From NCBI RefSeq assembly GCF_004343605.1, contig NZ_POSF01000015.1, positions 131,535-195,534 on the forward strand: a stretch of DNA of 64,000 nt, written 5' to 3'. The position numbers were made by a program, and so were the translations under genes. The stretch comes from Dehalobacter sp. 12DCB1. GTDB taxonomy: Bacteria > Bacillota > Desulfitobacteriia > Desulfitobacteriales > Syntrophobotulaceae. The first letter of the stretch is position 1. Each line of letters begins with the position of its first letter. Below are positions 1 through 9,725 of the stretch, in pieces. Below the pieces are notes generated by a model. The model ran no database searches. It worked only from the letters and a program-made list of their open reading frames with translations, and was not told where the DNA came from.

Positions 1-259
1 CACAATTAATGGCATTTTTAAATCCAGAAAGGACCACTTCAACATTCGGGTCTTCCGCACGGCAGAACTTTAAGGTAAAGGTCACCAGACCAATCATGAG
101 CGGGCCCGCAATTAAAATCGTAATAATCGGACCAACACACGGGATCCAAGACAGGATGAACACGATTACAGCATAAATCAGACAGGCCAGGATTGGTCTC
201 AGCCAGTGCCCTTTTAACTGGGTGCGGGCCATGGCCCTTAATTCTTTGTTTTCAATCAT
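1..259 (-). CDS. DUF975 family membrane protein (partial, N-terminal part)
   Basis: The reverse strand reads from an ATG at 259 off the left edge without a stop, giving about 86 residues. It begins MIENKELRAMARTQLKGHW, followed by two hydrophobic stretches (about residues 22-40 and 43-62) separated by a Cys-Val-Gly-Pro turn. The start is supported by AAAGGGG upstream. The basic N-terminus reading 'R..A...L.G.W' before paired membrane segments is typical of DUF975 integral membrane proteins, whose role is unknown. The C-terminal part lies outside the window, so family assignment rests only on the first third. Confidence 0.65.
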   Translation of the reverse strand, partial: MIENKELRAMARTQLKGHWLRPILACLIYAVIVFILSWIPCVGPIITILIAGPLMIGLVTFTLKFCRAEDPNVEVVLSGFKNAINC

Positions 260-454
260 TTTCTAGTCCCCTTTCAAAATTATTGATAATGACTCAGATG
301 AATAATTTCATCTTAACGAAAGAAGCAACAAAATTCAAGCATTTTTGCTATATTTTACCTTATTTTGCATTTGCTTCTTCTCCTACTTGATCTTATTTCT
401 CTACATGCTAAACTATGATTACTTAAACGTATTTTTGTTTGGAAGGTGACTGCC

Positions 455-988
455 ATGTTAAACGGCAAATTATCCCGAATCCGTCCGCTCGAAATGGATG
501 ATCTGGACACCTTGTATGAATGGTATAATGACCATGACTTTTCTTACTGGATAAGTGGTAATTGGCCTCTTGCAACCCTGTTGCGCCGGGAGGATCTGGA
601 GAGCAAACTTTTTGAAGAGGATGCCAACCGTTATGCGATTACGGATTTACAAGGCAGCCTTATCGGTACAATTGGTTTCGATCAGGTCAATATTCCGGCC
701 AGATCGGCCCGTATTTATATCGGAATTGGCCTCCAAGATTACTGGGGAAAAGGTTATGGGACCGATGCGCTGACTGCCTTTATCCGCTACTTGTTTGGCC
801 AGTGGAATTTCCGGAGACTGACCGCTGAGACCTGGGTCAATAACACCAGGGCGCTCTCCTGCTATGAGAAGCTCGGCTTCATTACCGAAGGCAGGCTGCG
901 TGAAGCCTATTATGTGGAAGGGCAATATTTTGACGCAATCATCTTAGGTTTATTAAAAAAAGATTATGCCGAGATTGTCCGCCTTTAG
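455..988 (+). CDS. GNAT family N-acetyltransferase (RimJ/RimL-like)
   Basis: A 177-residue single-domain acetyltransferase that would move the acetyl group from acetyl-CoA to an amine, probably a protein N-terminus or small amine. The order of elements is that of the RimJ/RimL branch: RIRPLEMDDLDTLYEWYND at the N-terminus, then GTIGFDQVN, a CoA-binding loop YWGKGYGTDA (Q/RxxGxG/A type, about residues 97-107) and a C-terminal NTRALSCYEKLGFITEGRLRE motif. A GTG nine bases upstream is also in frame, but GGAAGG at 441-446 sits eight bases before the ATG at 455, so that start is preferred. It is monocistronic, with the rib leader beginning downstream. The substrate cannot be read from sequence. 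Confidence 0.85.
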   Translation: MLNGKLSRIRPLEMDDLDTLYEWYNDHDFSYWISGNWPLATLLRREDLESKLFEEDANRYAITDLQGSLIGTIGFDQVNIPARSARIYIGIGLQDYWGKGYGTDALTAFIRYLFGQWNFRRLTAETWVNNTRALSCYEKLGFITEGRLREAYYVEGQYFDAIILGLLKKDYAEIVRL

Positions 989-1014
989 ACTCTCTTGATC
1001 TCTGTGCAAAATGG

Positions 1015-1043
1015 TTGCATTCTTGACAGGATTGCAGTATGAT
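1015..1043 (+). promoter_or_regulatory. Putative sigma-A promoter of the rib operon
   Basis: TTGCAT at 1015-1020 is followed after 17 bases by TATGAT at 1038-1043, which would start transcription near 1050, about 40 bases before the FMN riboswitch. A TTGACA at 1023 has no well-spaced partner. Confidence 0.45.
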
Positions 1044-1090
1044 AATTGCAAGTTCGATTGATCTATGCAGCAAAACTGAATACATTTTTA

Positions 1091-1202
1091 CTCTGGGGAT
1101 AGGTGTAATTCCTTACCGGCGGTACAGCCCGCGAGCCTTATGGCAGATTCGTTGAAATTACGAAGCCGACAGTTAAAGTCTGGATGGAAAGAGCAAAACA
1201 TG
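1091..1202 (+). promoter_or_regulatory. FMN riboswitch (RFN element)
   Basis: The segment has the RFN element landmarks in order: GGGGATAGGTG, AATTCCTTACCGGCGGTA, AGCCCGCGAGCC, GATTCGTTGAAATTACGAAGCCGACAGT split over several blocks, and finally GTCTGGATGGAAAGAGCAAAA. This class binds FMN and, in Firmicutes, usually acts by transcription attenuation. A strong intrinsic terminator follows at 1287 and ribD after it, which fits feedback control of riboflavin synthesis. The outer boundaries are approximate. Confidence 0.95.
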
Positions 1203-1286
1203 GTGTGACCGTGCACGTGCTTGTCGTGTTTGTCGCGTAGCCTCTCACCTGCCTGTTTTGAATGACTGTTGATCTGAATGATTGAC

Positions 1287-1318
1287 GCCCGGAGTATTTC
1301 CGGGCATTTTTTATTTTT
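1287..1318 (+). terminator. Riboswitch-controlled terminator before ribD
   Basis: A perfect seven-base stem GCCCGGA / TCCGGGC (1287-1293 with 1299-1305) is followed by a long T-rich run. It lies between the FMN riboswitch and ribD, so it is the likely expression platform. Confidence 0.9.
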
Positions 1319-1408
1319 CCAGTATTTTTTCTATGATTGTTTTTCTATGATTTATCAATGATTTATATTTTCATTTGCCGACTTGTTAATGACTGGAGGG
1401 TACATCCA

Positions 1409-2554
1409 TTGCCTGATCGTTTTACCGCAGAAGACAAATATTATATGGAACGTGCACTGGATCTTGCCATTCTGGCGGCAGGCAGAACCAGTCCAAATCC
1501 GCTTGTGGGCTGTGTTATTGTGCAGGACGGGCAGATTGTCGGGGAAGGCTACCATCAGAAAGCCGGTACACCGCATGCGGAAGTCCACGCTTTAAATGCT
1601 GCGGAATCAAGCGCAGAAGGCGCCGATGTTTATGTTACACTGGAGCCCTGCTCTCATTACGGCCGTACGCCTCCCTGCGCCGATGCACTCATCGCGGCCG
1701 GTGTAAAGAAAGTCATTATCGCGATGACGGACCCAAATCCGCTGGTCAGCGGTCAGGGCGTGAGAAAACTGAGGGATGCCGGTATTCTTGTCGCAACCGG
1801 TCTGCTGGCTGAAAAAGCTCAAAGCATTAATGAGCCTTTTATCAAAGCAATTACCACCAAAATGCCCTTTGTACTGTATAAAGCTGCAATGACGCTCGAT
1901 GGCCGGACTGCCGTAGAATCAGGAGACTCCAAATGGATCACTTCGGAAGAGGCCAGACATTTCGTTCATGGTTTAAGAAATACTTATGACGTCATTATGG
2001 TCGGCAGTCAAACAGTCCTTCAGGATAACCCGCTCCTAACCTGCCGTAATATTGAGCATGGCCGGGATCCGGTCCGCCTGATCGTCGATGGTTCCCTGTC
2101 TGTTCCTTTAAACGCCCAGGTCCTCCGGAACGAATCCGCCAGCCGCTGCATCATCGCGACAACAAAGGCTGCCGACCCAAATAAACTGCTGCGGATGCGT
2201 GAAACATTTGCTGCCGATAAGGTTGAGATCTGGCAATATGATATGCCCAGACAGATCCCTTTGCCGGATCTGCTGAGAGACATCGCGGCCAGAGGCTTAA
2301 ACAGCATCTTATTGGAAGGCGGCGGTACGCTCGCCGGTAAAATGCTGGAATCGAGGCTGATTGATCAAATCATGTTTATGATGGCCCCGAAACTGGCCGG
2401 ATCCGGCTTCTCCCCGCTCTCAGGCCTGCACCTCACCAGCATGTCCGAGGCAGTAAATATCAGTCAACTAGCGGTATGTGAGCTGGGAGGAAATTATCGT
2501 TTTACCGGAACAGTTGACTATAACCAAACCAATAAAATGGGAAGTGACAAATAA
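1409..2554 (+). CDS. ribD: Bifunctional diaminohydroxyphosphoribosylaminopyrimidine deaminase / 5-amino-6-(5-phosphoribosylamino)uracil reductase
   Basis: A 381-residue cytosolic enzyme catalysing the second and third steps of riboflavin synthesis. The N-terminal cytidine-deaminase-like domain carries the zinc motif: HAEVHAL followed by EPCSHYGRTPPC. The C-terminal half is the NADPH-dependent reductase domain, with KAAMTLDGRTA, SKWITS, LLEGGGTLAGKML. A longer open frame begins at 1337, but GGAGGG at 1395-1400 stands eight bases before a TTG at 1409 and the family homology starts just after it, so TTG 1409 is chosen. Its TAA overlaps the ATG of ribE by one base, indicating translational coupling. 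It is controlled by the upstream FMN riboswitch. Confidence 0.95.
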   Translation: MPDRFTAEDKYYMERALDLAILAAGRTSPNPLVGCVIVQDGQIVGEGYHQKAGTPHAEVHALNAAESSAEGADVYVTLEPCSHYGRTPPCADALIAAGVKKVIIAMTDPNPLVSGQGVRKLRDAGILVATGLLAEKAQSINEPFIKAITTKMPFVLYKAAMTLDGRTAVESGDSKWITSEEARHFVHGLRNTYDVIMVGSQTVLQDNPLLTCRNIEHGRDPVRLIVDGSLSVPLNAQVLRNESASRCIIATTKAADPNKLLRMRETFAADKVEIWQYDMPRQIPLPDLLRDIAARGLNSILLEGGGTLAGKMLESRLIDQIMFMMAPKLAGSGFSPLSGLHLTSMSEAVNISQLAVCELGGNYRFTGTVDYNQTNKMGSDK

Positions 2555-3207
2555 TGTTTACCGGAATCATTGAAGAACTGGGCACAATAAAGAGTCTAGA
2601 TCTACTGAAAGACTCCGCCAGATTAACCATTGATGCTTCTTTCGTACTGAAGGGGTCCCAAATCGGAGACAGCATTGCCGTCAACGGGGTCTGTCTTACA
2701 GCAACCGTCATCGGTTCCGGAAATTTTTCTGTCGATGTTATGTATGAAACCCTGCAGCGAACGAACCTTCACGAATTAAAGCAGCATACCAAAGTCAACC
2801 TGGAAAGAGCGCTGCAGCTGCAAAGCCGTTTGGGTGGTCATCTGGTGAGCGGCCATGTCGATGGCATCGGAAAAATCACTGCAATGACTCCGGTTGGCAT
2901 TGCTCAAATCTATCGGATTCAAACGTCTCCGGAGATAACCTCCTCCCTGCTGCCGAAAGGATCAGTGGCCATCGATGGAATCTCGTTAACGGTCATTGAT
3001 GTCGGGGATGACTATTTTACCGTTTCCCTGATCCCCCACACCTTTCAGCATACGACACTCGGCTTTAAACGCGTTGGTTCTACGGTGAATCTTGAAACCG
3101 ATATTATTGGAAAATATGTGGCTAGGTTCCTGCAAAAGGACCACAGCCCACCCCAAACCAAAAAAGATATATCCGTTGAATTCTTAACTGAAAATGGTTT
3201 TATCTAA
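2554..3207 (+). CDS. ribE: Riboflavin synthase, alpha subunit
   Basis: A 217-residue riboflavin synthase that dismutates two 6,7-dimethyl-8-ribityllumazines into riboflavin and the pyrimidine that re-enters the pathway. It shows the expected two lumazine-binding barrel repeats, each opening with a similar motif: MFTGIIEELGTI with SIAVNGVCLTA in the first, and GHLVSGHVDGIGKI with GSVAIDGISLTV in the second. Length is normal for the family, which functions as a trimer. The ATG overlaps the ribD stop codon. The same product is called RibE or RibB in different naming schemes; the trimeric barrel type is meant here. Confidence 0.95.
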   Translation: MFTGIIEELGTIKSLDLLKDSARLTIDASFVLKGSQIGDSIAVNGVCLTATVIGSGNFSVDVMYETLQRTNLHELKQHTKVNLERALQLQSRLGGHLVSGHVDGIGKITAMTPVGIAQIYRIQTSPEITSSLLPKGSVAIDGISLTVIDVGDDYFTVSLIPHTFQHTTLGFKRVGSTVNLETDIIGKYVARFLQKDHSPPQTKKDISVEFLTENGFI

Positions 3208-3225
3208 CGAAAGGAGCTTTCTCAG

Positions 3226-4443
3226 ATGACACAGCAAGAAAATATTTTTGCAAGCATTCCAGAGGCTATCGAAGATATCCGTCAAGGCAAAATGATTATC
3301 GTCGTCGATGATGAAGACAGGGAAAATGAAGGCGATATTATCATGGCTGCTTCCAAGGTGACGCCCGAAGCGATTAATTTCATGGCCACCTACGGCCGGG
3401 GGTTGATCTGCACTTCCCTGACGGCTGCAAGGCTTAAAGAGCTAAATTTGGATCTGATGGTTCAGAACAACACGGATCCCCATGGCACGGCTTTTACGGT
3501 AAGCGTCGATGCTGCAACCAGCACCACAGGAATTTCCGCGTTTGAGCGGTCTGCTACGATTCAGGTGCTGATTAACCAAAACAGTAAACCGCAGGATTTA
3601 CGCAGACCAGGCCATATTTTCCCGCTGCAGGCCCGGGAAGGCGGCGTCCTGGTCAGAGCCGGCCACACTGAAGGATCGGTCGATCTGGCCCGGCTGGCCG
3701 GTCTTGAACCGGCCGGTGTCCTTTGTGAAATCATGAATGAAGACGGAACAATGGCCAGAGTGAACGACCTGATGAAATTCAAAGAGCAGCATAACCTGAA
3801 AATGGTGACGATCAAAGACTTGATTAGTTACCGCCGTCTGAACGAGAGACTCATTGAAAGGGCCGAAAGTATCGATTTCCCGACAGAATTTGGGACGTTT
3901 AAAGCAGTCGGTTTTAAAAGTAAAATTGACGGCAAGGAACATCTGGCCTTGGTCAAAGGCGCTGTTGACGACGGGGAACCCGTTTTGGTCAGAGTCCACT
4001 CCGAATGTCTGACCGGAGATGTTTTCTACTCTCGAAGATGTGACTGCCGGGACCAGTTAACAGCAGCCCTTCAGCAAATCGAACGCGAAGGGCGCGGCCT
4101 GCTTCTCTATATGCGCCAGGAAGGCCGCGGAATCGGGCTTCTAAATAAATTGAAGGCGTATAAACTCCAGGAAGAAGGCAAAGACACGGTCGAAGCAAAT
4201 CTGGCGCTGGGTTTCCCGCCTGATCTGCGTGATTACGGCGTCGGCGCCCAGATATTAGCTGACCTCGGTATCACCAAAGTCCGTCTGATGACGAATAATC
4301 CCAAGAAAATCGTAGGTCTGGAAGGCTACGGCATTCAAGTTACCGAACGCGTCCCAATCGAAATGCCCGCGAAACCTGAAAATGAATACTACCTGTCAAC
4401 CAAAAAAGAAAAAATGGGCCATTTCCTGACCAATATTCACTGA
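3226..4443 (+). CDS. ribBA: Bifunctional 3,4-dihydroxy-2-butanone-4-phosphate synthase / GTP cyclohydrolase II
   Basis: A 405-residue fusion supplying both starting branches of riboflavin synthesis. Residues 1-200 are the RibB domain with the acidic metal-binding loop [10 protein letters not shown] and [15 protein letters not shown]. Residues 205-405 are the RibA domain with the zinc cysteines in [18 protein letters not shown] and the catalytic RQEGRGIGL segment. Key residues of both halves are present, so both activities are expected. AAAGGAG precedes the ATG. It lies 18 bases after ribE in the riboswitch-controlled operon. Confidence 0.96.
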   Translation: MTQQENIFASIPEAIEDIRQGKMIIVVDDEDRENEGDIIMAASKVTPEAINFMATYGRGLICTSLTAARLKELNLDLMVQNNTDPHGTAFTVSVDAATSTTGISAFERSATIQVLINQNSKPQDLRRPGHIFPLQAREGGVLVRAGHTEGSVDLARLAGLEPAGVLCEIMNEDGTMARVNDLMKFKEQHNLKMVTIKDLISYRRLNERLIERAESIDFPTEFGTFKAVGFKSKIDGKEHLALVKGAVDDGEPVLVRVHSECLTGDVFYSRRCDCRDQLTAALQQIEREGRGLLLYMRQEGRGIGLLNKLKAYKLQEEGKDTVEANLALGFPPDLRDYGVGAQILADLGITKVRLMTNNPKKIVGLEGYGIQVTERVPIEMPAKPENEYYLSTKKEKMGHFLTNIH

Positions 4444-4574
4444 TCGGTAATAACCGGCAATCCTTAATTGACCAATGACAAAGACATTAAAGCGTATAGA
4501 GAACTAAAGACTAAAGACCAATAGCTTAAAAGAAATAAGACTGAACTGGCTGTAAAAGAAAGGAAGGATATCAT

Positions 4575-5039
4575 TTGAAAACCATTGAAGGAAAACTGTT
4601 GGCTGAGAATTTAAAGTTTGCGATTGTTGCCGGAAGATTTAATGAGTTTATTACGAATAAACTTATTGGCGGCGCTTTGGATGCACTGAAAAGACATGGC
4701 ACTAATGAGGACAATATCGAACTCGTCTGGGTCCCCGGTGCTTTTGAAATTCCGTTGGCTGCCAAAAAGATTGCTGAACAAAAACGCTTTGATGCGGTCA
4801 TCTGCCTTGGCGCGGTGATCAGAGGCGCTACGCCTCATTTTGACTATGTCAGCAGCGAAGTCAGCAAAGGCGTCGCCAATGTCGGCCTGGAAACCGGGGT
4901 TCCTGTAATCTTTGGCGTTCTGACCACCGATACGATTGAACAGGCCATTGAGCGAGCAGGCACGAAATCCGGCAATAAAGGCTTTGATGCTGCTGTAACC
5001 GCGATTGAAACCGCGAACCTATTTAAGCAGCTCGCCTAA
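4575..5039 (+). CDS. ribH: 6,7-dimethyl-8-ribityllumazine synthase
   Basis: A 154-residue lumazine synthase joining the RibA/RibD branch product with dihydroxybutanone phosphate. Family landmarks include [27 protein letters not shown], the phosphate-binding [14 protein letters not shown] with catalytic His, and [11 protein letters not shown]. It usually assembles as a pentamer or a 60-mer shell. The start is a TTG preceded by AGGAAGGATATCA; no ATG fits the family N-terminus better. It is the last rib gene, 131 bases after ribBA and followed by a terminator hairpin. Confidence 0.96.
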   Translation: MKTIEGKLLAENLKFAIVAGRFNEFITNKLIGGALDALKRHGTNEDNIELVWVPGAFEIPLAAKKIAEQKRFDAVICLGAVIRGATPHFDYVSSEVSKGVANVGLETGVPVIFGVLTTDTIEQAIERAGTKSGNKGFDAAVTAIETANLFKQLA

Positions 5040-5091
5040 GTCCCCAAACACAGTATTGCAGAAATGACGAATTCATTTGCCAGACGCAAAA

Positions 5092-5132
5092 AGAGGGCGT
5101 AACGAAAAACTTTAGTTTCGATGCGCCCTCTC
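5092..5132 (+). terminator. Long-stem terminator after ribH, part of a repeat
   Basis: GAGGGCG and CGCCCTC close a stem that continues with AACGAAA and TTTCGAT around a CTTTA loop. It is followed by a modest T-rich stretch. Closely similar hairpins occur at 11464-11498 (opposite orientation) and 28815-28854, so this is also a dispersed element (see findings). Confidence 0.75.
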
Positions 5133-5271
5133 TATTTGTAATACTACTCTATATTTCTTCTGACTACTCCAAAAATTGTAGGCTTTTATTTTGTCCATAA
5201 AAGTCCACTGAAATGTTATACGCGAAAACGTACGAGCAGGTATCTGGGCAAGCCTACAATACTCCAGAAAA

Positions 5272-5310
5272 AACTCCAGAAAAAAGGCGCCTCATTCAAT
5301 GAGACGCCTT
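5272..5310 (-). terminator. Intrinsic terminator for the small-gene pair
   Basis: On the reverse strand a stem pairing AAAGGCGTCTCAT with ATGAGGCGCCTTT is followed by a T run (the A run at about 5270-5285 on the plus strand). It lies downstream of the reverse-strand gene ending at 5366. Confidence 0.8.
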
Positions 5311-5365
5311 TGGCCTGCTTGTTTAGAACAGCCCCTGGTCTTTGCGTTGCAAGAAGCGTGATGTT

Positions 5366-5563
5366 TTAGATTGTTCCTCCCGATTTTTCAATAAGTTTTG
5401 AAAGCCGTTCATAGACTTTGCTTGCTTCGTTTGCCAGCTGAAGATAGCGGTGCCGGATTTCATCATTCGAAGCTTTGGTGGCAAATGTCATATACCCGGA
5501 AGCTGCTGCCGAGACATCTTTTTCGTAATCATACATCATATCCAGATCTGAAAAATTATTCAT
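5366..5563 (-). CDS. Small helical protein, spore-coat CotF/ferritin-like (uncertain)
   Basis: A 65-residue protein, MNNFSDLDMMYDYEKDVSA at the N-terminus, predicted almost wholly helical and rich in charged residues, with no membrane segment or signal. AAGGAG sits at good spacing before the ATG, which supports translation. It lies 14 bases downstream of a second small helical protein and is probably co-transcribed with it. The layout, two short four-helix-like fragments next to each other, recalls Firmicute CotF/ferritin-like spore-coat proteins, but no diagnostic motif is present. Function unknown. Confidence 0.6.
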   Translation of the reverse strand: MNNFSDLDMMYDYEKDVSAAASGYMTFATKASNDEIRHRYLQLANEASKVYERLSKLIEKSGGTI

Positions 5564-5577
5564 AAATAATCTCCTTC

Positions 5578-5787
5578 CTACATGACTTGAGCAAGCTTAC
5601 TTTTAAGAAAGTTGGATAATCCGTCAAGTGCGCTTGCCTGGTCCTTAAAAAATGCTTTTACTTCCTTGTCGTTGGCCATCTCACTGTACATTTCACATTT
5701 TCTCATCGATACTTCGCTTTCAACCAAGGATCTTGTTATCATTCCCTGATCGAGGATTTTTTTGATTTCACTCTGACTATGCTGCAT
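5578..5787 (-). CDS. Small helical protein, paired with the downstream gene (uncertain)
   Basis: A 69-residue helical protein with an acidic, methionine-containing central part (SLVESEVSMRKCEMYSEMA) and a hydrophobic C-terminal helix ending LAQVM. GGAAGGTGG precedes the ATG. It is first in a two-gene unit with the 65-residue protein at 5366. As with that neighbour, a CotF-like spore coat or ferritin-like fold is a possible but unproven reading. Confidence 0.6.
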   Translation of the reverse strand: MQHSQSEIKKILDQGMITRSLVESEVSMRKCEMYSEMANDKEVKAFFKDQASALDGLSNFLKSKLAQVM

Positions 5788-5883
5788 AATATCCCACCTT
5801 CCAAAATTCTTAAGTATTTAGAATTAAGTATTTTCAGGATATACAGAAAGCACTAAATTTATACATTATTGCTTGTCATTATA

Positions 5884-5925
5884 AAAAAACAGCATGGATT
5901 TCACAGCGAAAATCCATGTTGTTTC
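5884..5925 (-). terminator. Terminator of clpB
   Basis: On the reverse strand ACAACATGGATTTT pairs with AAATCCATGCTGT and is followed by a run of seven T. It sits about 45 bases beyond the clpB stop. Confidence 0.9.
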
Positions 5926-5965
5926 CTTTGATTAAAATTTTAAACTTTTAATCATCTTATATTTC

Positions 5966-8551
5966 TTATATCTTCTTAAACTGATAGTCCTGGTCATAAT
6001 CTACCAGAATCCTTGTTCCTTCTGGAAATTCACCCTGCAGGATCTGTTTAGCCAGCGGATTCTGAATCCGCTGCTGAATCACTCTCTTCAGTGGTCTGGC
6101 CCCAAATACGGGATCATAGCCTTCCTCGGTGAGCATGTGCAGGGCCTTGTCGGATAAAGTGAGGGTAAGTCCTCTTTCTTTGAGGCGGTTGCGGAGCAGG
6201 TCAAGCTGAATTTCCACGATCCGGACAAGATCTTCTTTCTTTAACGGGTCAAAGATGATGGTTTCATCAAGTCTGTTGATAAATTCCGGCCGGAAATACC
6301 GGCTTAGCTCAGCTTCGATCGTTTTACGGACCAATTCCCGGCTGCTGTGGTTTTCATTCATTTCCCGGATTTCCTGTCCGGCAATATTGCTGGTCAGGAT
6401 CACAACCGTGTTCTTGAAATTGACAATCCTGCCCTGGCCGTCTGTGAGTCTGCCGTCATCAAGCAGCTGCAGCAGAACATTAAAGACATCACCATGCGCT
6501 TTCTCAACTTCGTCGAGTAAAATGACAGCGTACGGTTTTCTGCGGACGGCTTCTGTCAGCTGTCCGCCTTCGTCATAGCCAACATAGCCGGGAGGGGCCC
6601 CAATCAGACGGGCTACGGAATGCTTCTCCATATATTCGGACATGTCAATCCGGATCAGGGCTTGTTCATTGTCAAACAGAAATTCTGCCAGGGCTTTGGC
6701 CAGTTCCGTCTTCCCTACTCCGGTCGGTCCGAGGAACAAGAATGAACCCAGCGGACGGTTCGGGTCCTGCAAACCGGTACGAGCTCTCCGAACCGCATCA
6801 GCTACCGCTTGAACAGCTTTATCCTGACCGATGACCCGTTGATGCAGGTTCTCCTCCATCGTAATCAGTTTCTCGGCTTCACTTTCCAGAAGCTTGGAGA
6901 CCGGGATATGCGTCCATTTGGCGACGATCTCAGCAATATCGCTTTCCGAGACTTCCTGCTTCAGCAGCGTATTCTCCCGTCCCGATACGAGTTGTTCAAG
7001 TTCTGCCAGCTCTTTCTCAAGCTTTGGCAGTACGCCGTACTGAAGTTCGGCAGCCCTATTGTAATCGTATTTTTGCTGGGCATTTTCAATTTCTACTCTC
7101 GTCCGGTCAATATCTTCCTTCAATTTGTGAATATTGCCCAGTTTTCCGCGTTCCTCTTGAAGCTGGGCTTCCAGAGCACTTCTTTTTTCCTTCAGGTCTC
7201 CAAGTTCCTTTTCAATATTGGCCAGCCTTTCCTGACTCGCTTTGTCTTTCTCTTTTTTCAGCGCTTCCCTTTCGATCTCAAGCTGCATGACTCTGCGTTT
7301 GATATCGTCGAGTTCCTGCGGTTCACTGGTGATTTCCATCCGCAGTCTGGCTGCTGCCTCATCAATCAGGTCGATCGCCTTGTCCGGCAGGAACCGTTCA
7401 CTGATATAGCGGTCGGAAAGGATACTCGCCGCAATGATCGCACTGTCGGTAATCCTGACGCCGTGATGCGTCTCATAACGTTCTTTCAAACCCCTTAGGA
7501 TCGAGATCGTATCCTCGACCGTCGGCGGTGCAACAGTCACCGTCTGAAAACGTCTTTCCAGTGCCGCATCCTTTTCAATGTGTTTACGGTATTCGTCCAA
7601 CGTCGTGGCTCCGACCATCCTAAGCTCCCCGCGGGCCAGCATCGGTTTGAGCATATTGCCGGCATCCATTGCGCCTTCGGCAGCCCCTGCCCCGACGACG
7701 GTGTGCAGCTCATCAATAAAAAGAATAATATTTTCGCGGCTTTCAACTTCCTTTAATACAGCCTTCAGCCGTTCTTCAAATTCTCCGCGGTATTTGGCCC
7801 CGGCAATCAGCGTTCCCATATCCAGGGAAATGACTTCTTTATTTTTAATCGCTTCCGGGACATCACCCCGTACGATTCTCTGGGCCAGCCCTTCGACAAT
7901 GGCCGTCTTTCCTACGCCTGGTTCGCCGATCAGAACCGGGTTATTTTTTGTCCGGCGGGACAATATCTGCAGTACTCTGCGGATCTCCTCATCCCTGCCG
8001 ATCACCGGATCAAGTTTTCCTCTCCTGGCCAGTGTCACAAGGTTTCGGCCGTACTGTTCCAGGGCAGCATAAGTCCCTTCCGGATTCTGACCGGTAACCC
8101 GCTGAGATCCGCGGATTTCCTTCAGAACGTTCAACAGGGCTTCCCGGGTGACTCCGGCTTCTTTCAGGATCTTTCCGGCATCTCCGCCGGCTTGATCAAC
8201 GATGGCCAGTAAAAAATGTTCCGTACTGACATAATCATCTCCAAACGGTTCCATCTGGTCATGGGCGTTCACCAGAACTGTTCTCATTCTTGGGGAAATG
8301 CTCAGCTGGGTAGCAGCTCCCATCATACTGGGCTGTCTCTGGATAGCGGATTTGGTCTTCTCGCTGACACTTACGGGTGAAATATTTAATTTATTCAGGA
8401 TCTGAGGTACAACCCCTTCATTTTGTTCCAATAAGGCCAGTAACAGGTGCTCAGGTTCCACCTGGCTGTTATGGTTACGTTCCGCGTTGTTTTGCGCAGC
8501 GATGATTGCCTCCTGGGATTTCTGGGTAAAACGGTTGGTATCAAAAGCCAT
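5966..8551 (-). CDS. clpB: ATP-dependent disaggregase ClpB
   Basis: An 861-residue Hsp100 chaperone that threads aggregated proteins through a hexamer together with DnaK. Two Clp_N repeats occupy about residues 1-145, AAA1 carries Walker A GEPGVGKT and Walker [11 protein letters not shown]-like sequence, a long coiled-coil middle domain spans roughly 400-520 ([20 protein letters not shown] region), and AAA2 carries GPTGVGKT and a C-terminal D2-small domain. The pore loop KYRGEFE and GYVG are present. A GTG nine bases upstream is in frame, but AAAGGAG is eight bases before the ATG at 8551. It follows cbpA with overlapping translation signals and shares its promoter. Confidence 0.97.
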   Translation of the reverse strand: MAFDTNRFTQKSQEAIIAAQNNAERNHNSQVEPEHLLLALLEQNEGVVPQILNKLNISPVSVSEKTKSAIQRQPSMMGAATQLSISPRMRTVLVNAHDQMEPFGDDYVSTEHFLLAIVDQAGGDAGKILKEAGVTREALLNVLKEIRGSQRVTGQNPEGTYAALEQYGRNLVTLARRGKLDPVIGRDEEIRRVLQILSRRTKNNPVLIGEPGVGKTAIVEGLAQRIVRGDVPEAIKNKEVISLDMGTLIAGAKYRGEFEERLKAVLKEVESRENIILFIDELHTVVGAGAAEGAMDAGNMLKPMLARGELRMVGATTLDEYRKHIEKDAALERRFQTVTVAPPTVEDTISILRGLKERYETHHGVRITDSAIIAASILSDRYISERFLPDKAIDLIDEAAARLRMEITSEPQELDDIKRRVMQLEIEREALKKEKDKASQERLANIEKELGDLKEKRSALEAQLQEERGKLGNIHKLKEDIDRTRVEIENAQQKYDYNRAAELQYGVLPKLEKELAELEQLVSGRENTLLKQEVSESDIAEIVAKWTHIPVSKLLESEAEKLITMEENLHQRVIGQDKAVQAVADAVRRARTGLQDPNRPLGSFLFLGPTGVGKTELAKALAEFLFDNEQALIRIDMSEYMEKHSVARLIGAPPGYVGYDEGGQLTEAVRRKPYAVILLDEVEKAHGDVFNVLLQLLDDGRLTDGQGRIVNFKNTVVILTSNIAGQEIREMNENHSSRELVRKTIEAELSRYFRPEFINRLDETIIFDPLKKEDLVRIVEIQLDLLRNRLKERGLTLTLSDKALHMLTEEGYDPVFGARPLKRVIQQRIQNPLAKQILQGEFPEGTRILVDYDQDYQFKKI

Positions 8552-8556
8552 TCTTA

Positions 8557-9561
8557 TCACTCCTTTGAACTGTCTCTTTCCCGGCTTAATTCCCGAAGCA
8601 TACTGATTTCTTTCTCAGACATTTCCTCGGGCAGAACAATCGCAATCTTAGCGTAAAAATCGCCAAAATGATCCGCTTTATTGAGAACAGGCATCCCTTT
8701 CCCTCTCAGGCGAAAGCTTTTTCCGGTTTGGGTGCGCGGAGGGATCTTGATGGCTATTTCTCCGCCTAAGGTTTTAACTCGGGTTTCTCCGCCAAGTACG
8801 GCCTTGAAGAAATCAATTTCGATAGGGGCGGACAAATCATCTCCGTCCCGGGTATAAACAGCATGCGGAACAATTTTTACCGTTAACAGAAGGTCTCCTT
8901 TGTTTCCGTCCCTCACTCCAGCTTGTCCCTGTCCGCTGAGCCTGATTTTATTGTTATGCTTAATGCCTTTCGGAACAGTGGCTTCAATTCTCCGGCCGCC
9001 GACTTCAATCATCCGTTTGGTTCCATGATAGGCTTCTTCAAGCGTAATACTGATTTCACCTTCAATGTCCCTGCCGGCCTGCGGTCTTCTGACCCTATCC
9101 GAATAATAATCATCGGAATCATCAGCATAGTCTGCCCCCATGCCAAAAATAGAGGAGAAAAAATCTGAAAATCCACCCATGCCCCTGCCTGCGCCAGCAC
9201 CAGAGCCAAAACCCCTGTCCCCAAATATTTCTGAGAACTCTTCCGGCGTCATTGTACGGGTATAGCGGTTGCTTCCCGGTGATTCCTGCCAGGCCGACCA
9301 GTCAAAAGAATTTCCTCTGCCGCCGCGCGACTGCCATTGCTGGTAGTTTGCCCTTAAATCATCGTATTTTTGTCTTTTGGCAGGATCGGATATCGCCTGA
9401 TAGGCTTCATTAATCTCCTTAAATTTCTCTTCGGAGTCTTTATCACCCTGGTTTAAATCAGGATGATACTTTTTTGCCAGCGCCTGATAGGCTTTTTTGA
9501 CGGCCTTATTGTCCGCATCCGGAGAAATGCCTAAGATTTGATAATAATCTTTAAAATCCAC
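8557..9561 (-). CDS. cbpA: CbpA-type J-domain co-chaperone (DnaJ class without zinc finger)
   Basis: A 334-residue Hsp40. The J domain is at the N-terminus ([20 protein letters not shown], then the HPD motif in [11 protein letters not shown]), followed by a Gly-rich/disordered stretch with aromatic residues and two DnaJ_C barrel domains from about residue 135. The four CxxCxGxG repeats of DnaJ are absent, so this is the CbpA/class B type. The open frame extends to 9633, but that overlaps the promoter -35; a GTG at 9561 preceded by AAGGTGGTGAGG gives the J-domain start. Its TGA lies within five bases of the clpB ATG, which suggests the two act together in protein disaggregation. Confidence 0.92.
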   Translation of the reverse strand: MDFKDYYQILGISPDADNKAVKKAYQALAKKYHPDLNQGDKDSEEKFKEINEAYQAISDPAKRQKYDDLRANYQQWQSRGGRGNSFDWSAWQESPGSNRYTRTMTPEEFSEIFGDRGFGSGAGAGRGMGGFSDFFSSIFGMGADYADDSDDYYSDRVRRPQAGRDIEGEISITLEEAYHGTKRMIEVGGRRIEATVPKGIKHNNKIRLSGQGQAGVRDGNKGDLLLTVKIVPHAVYTRDGDDLSAPIEIDFFKAVLGGETRVKTLGGEIAIKIPPRTQTGKSFRLRGKGMPVLNKADHFGDFYAKIAIVLPEEMSEKEISMLRELSRERDSSKE

Positions 9562-9604
9562 TGTCCTCACCACCTTAAGACTGCTTTTCTTACCCATTAA
9601 TTGT

Positions 9605-9633
9605 ATTATATGCAAAATCACCTTAAAGGTCAA
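9605..9633 (-). promoter_or_regulatory. Sigma-A promoter of cbpA-clpB
   Basis: On the reverse strand TTGACC (9633-9628) and TATAAT (9610-9605) are separated by exactly 17 bases. Transcription would start near 9598, leaving a 37-base leader before the GTG of cbpA. Confidence 0.8.
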
Positions 9634-9667
9634 TATTGGTCAGATATATATTTGTCTTTAGCTGACC
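9628..9667 (+). promoter_or_regulatory. Two CtsR-like heptad operators
   Basis: Plus-strand 9628-9644 reads GGTCAAT-ATT-GGTCAGA and reverse-strand 9667-9651 reads GGTCAGC-TAA-AGACAAA. Both resemble the CtsR heat-shock repressor site, direct heptads RGTCAAA separated by three bases. The first covers the -35 hexamer of the cbpA-clpB promoter, the position expected for repression. No ctsR gene is in the window, and matches are imperfect. Confidence 0.5.
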
Positions 9668-9725
9668 TTAATTTTTTTAAGTCTTGATGCCTGTTTATCC
9701 GTATAATTTTAACGTTAACGGAAAC

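Noticed and set aside
6809-7498. Long frame antisense to clpB
   Set aside because: Shadow of the coding strand of clpB; composition is not independent.
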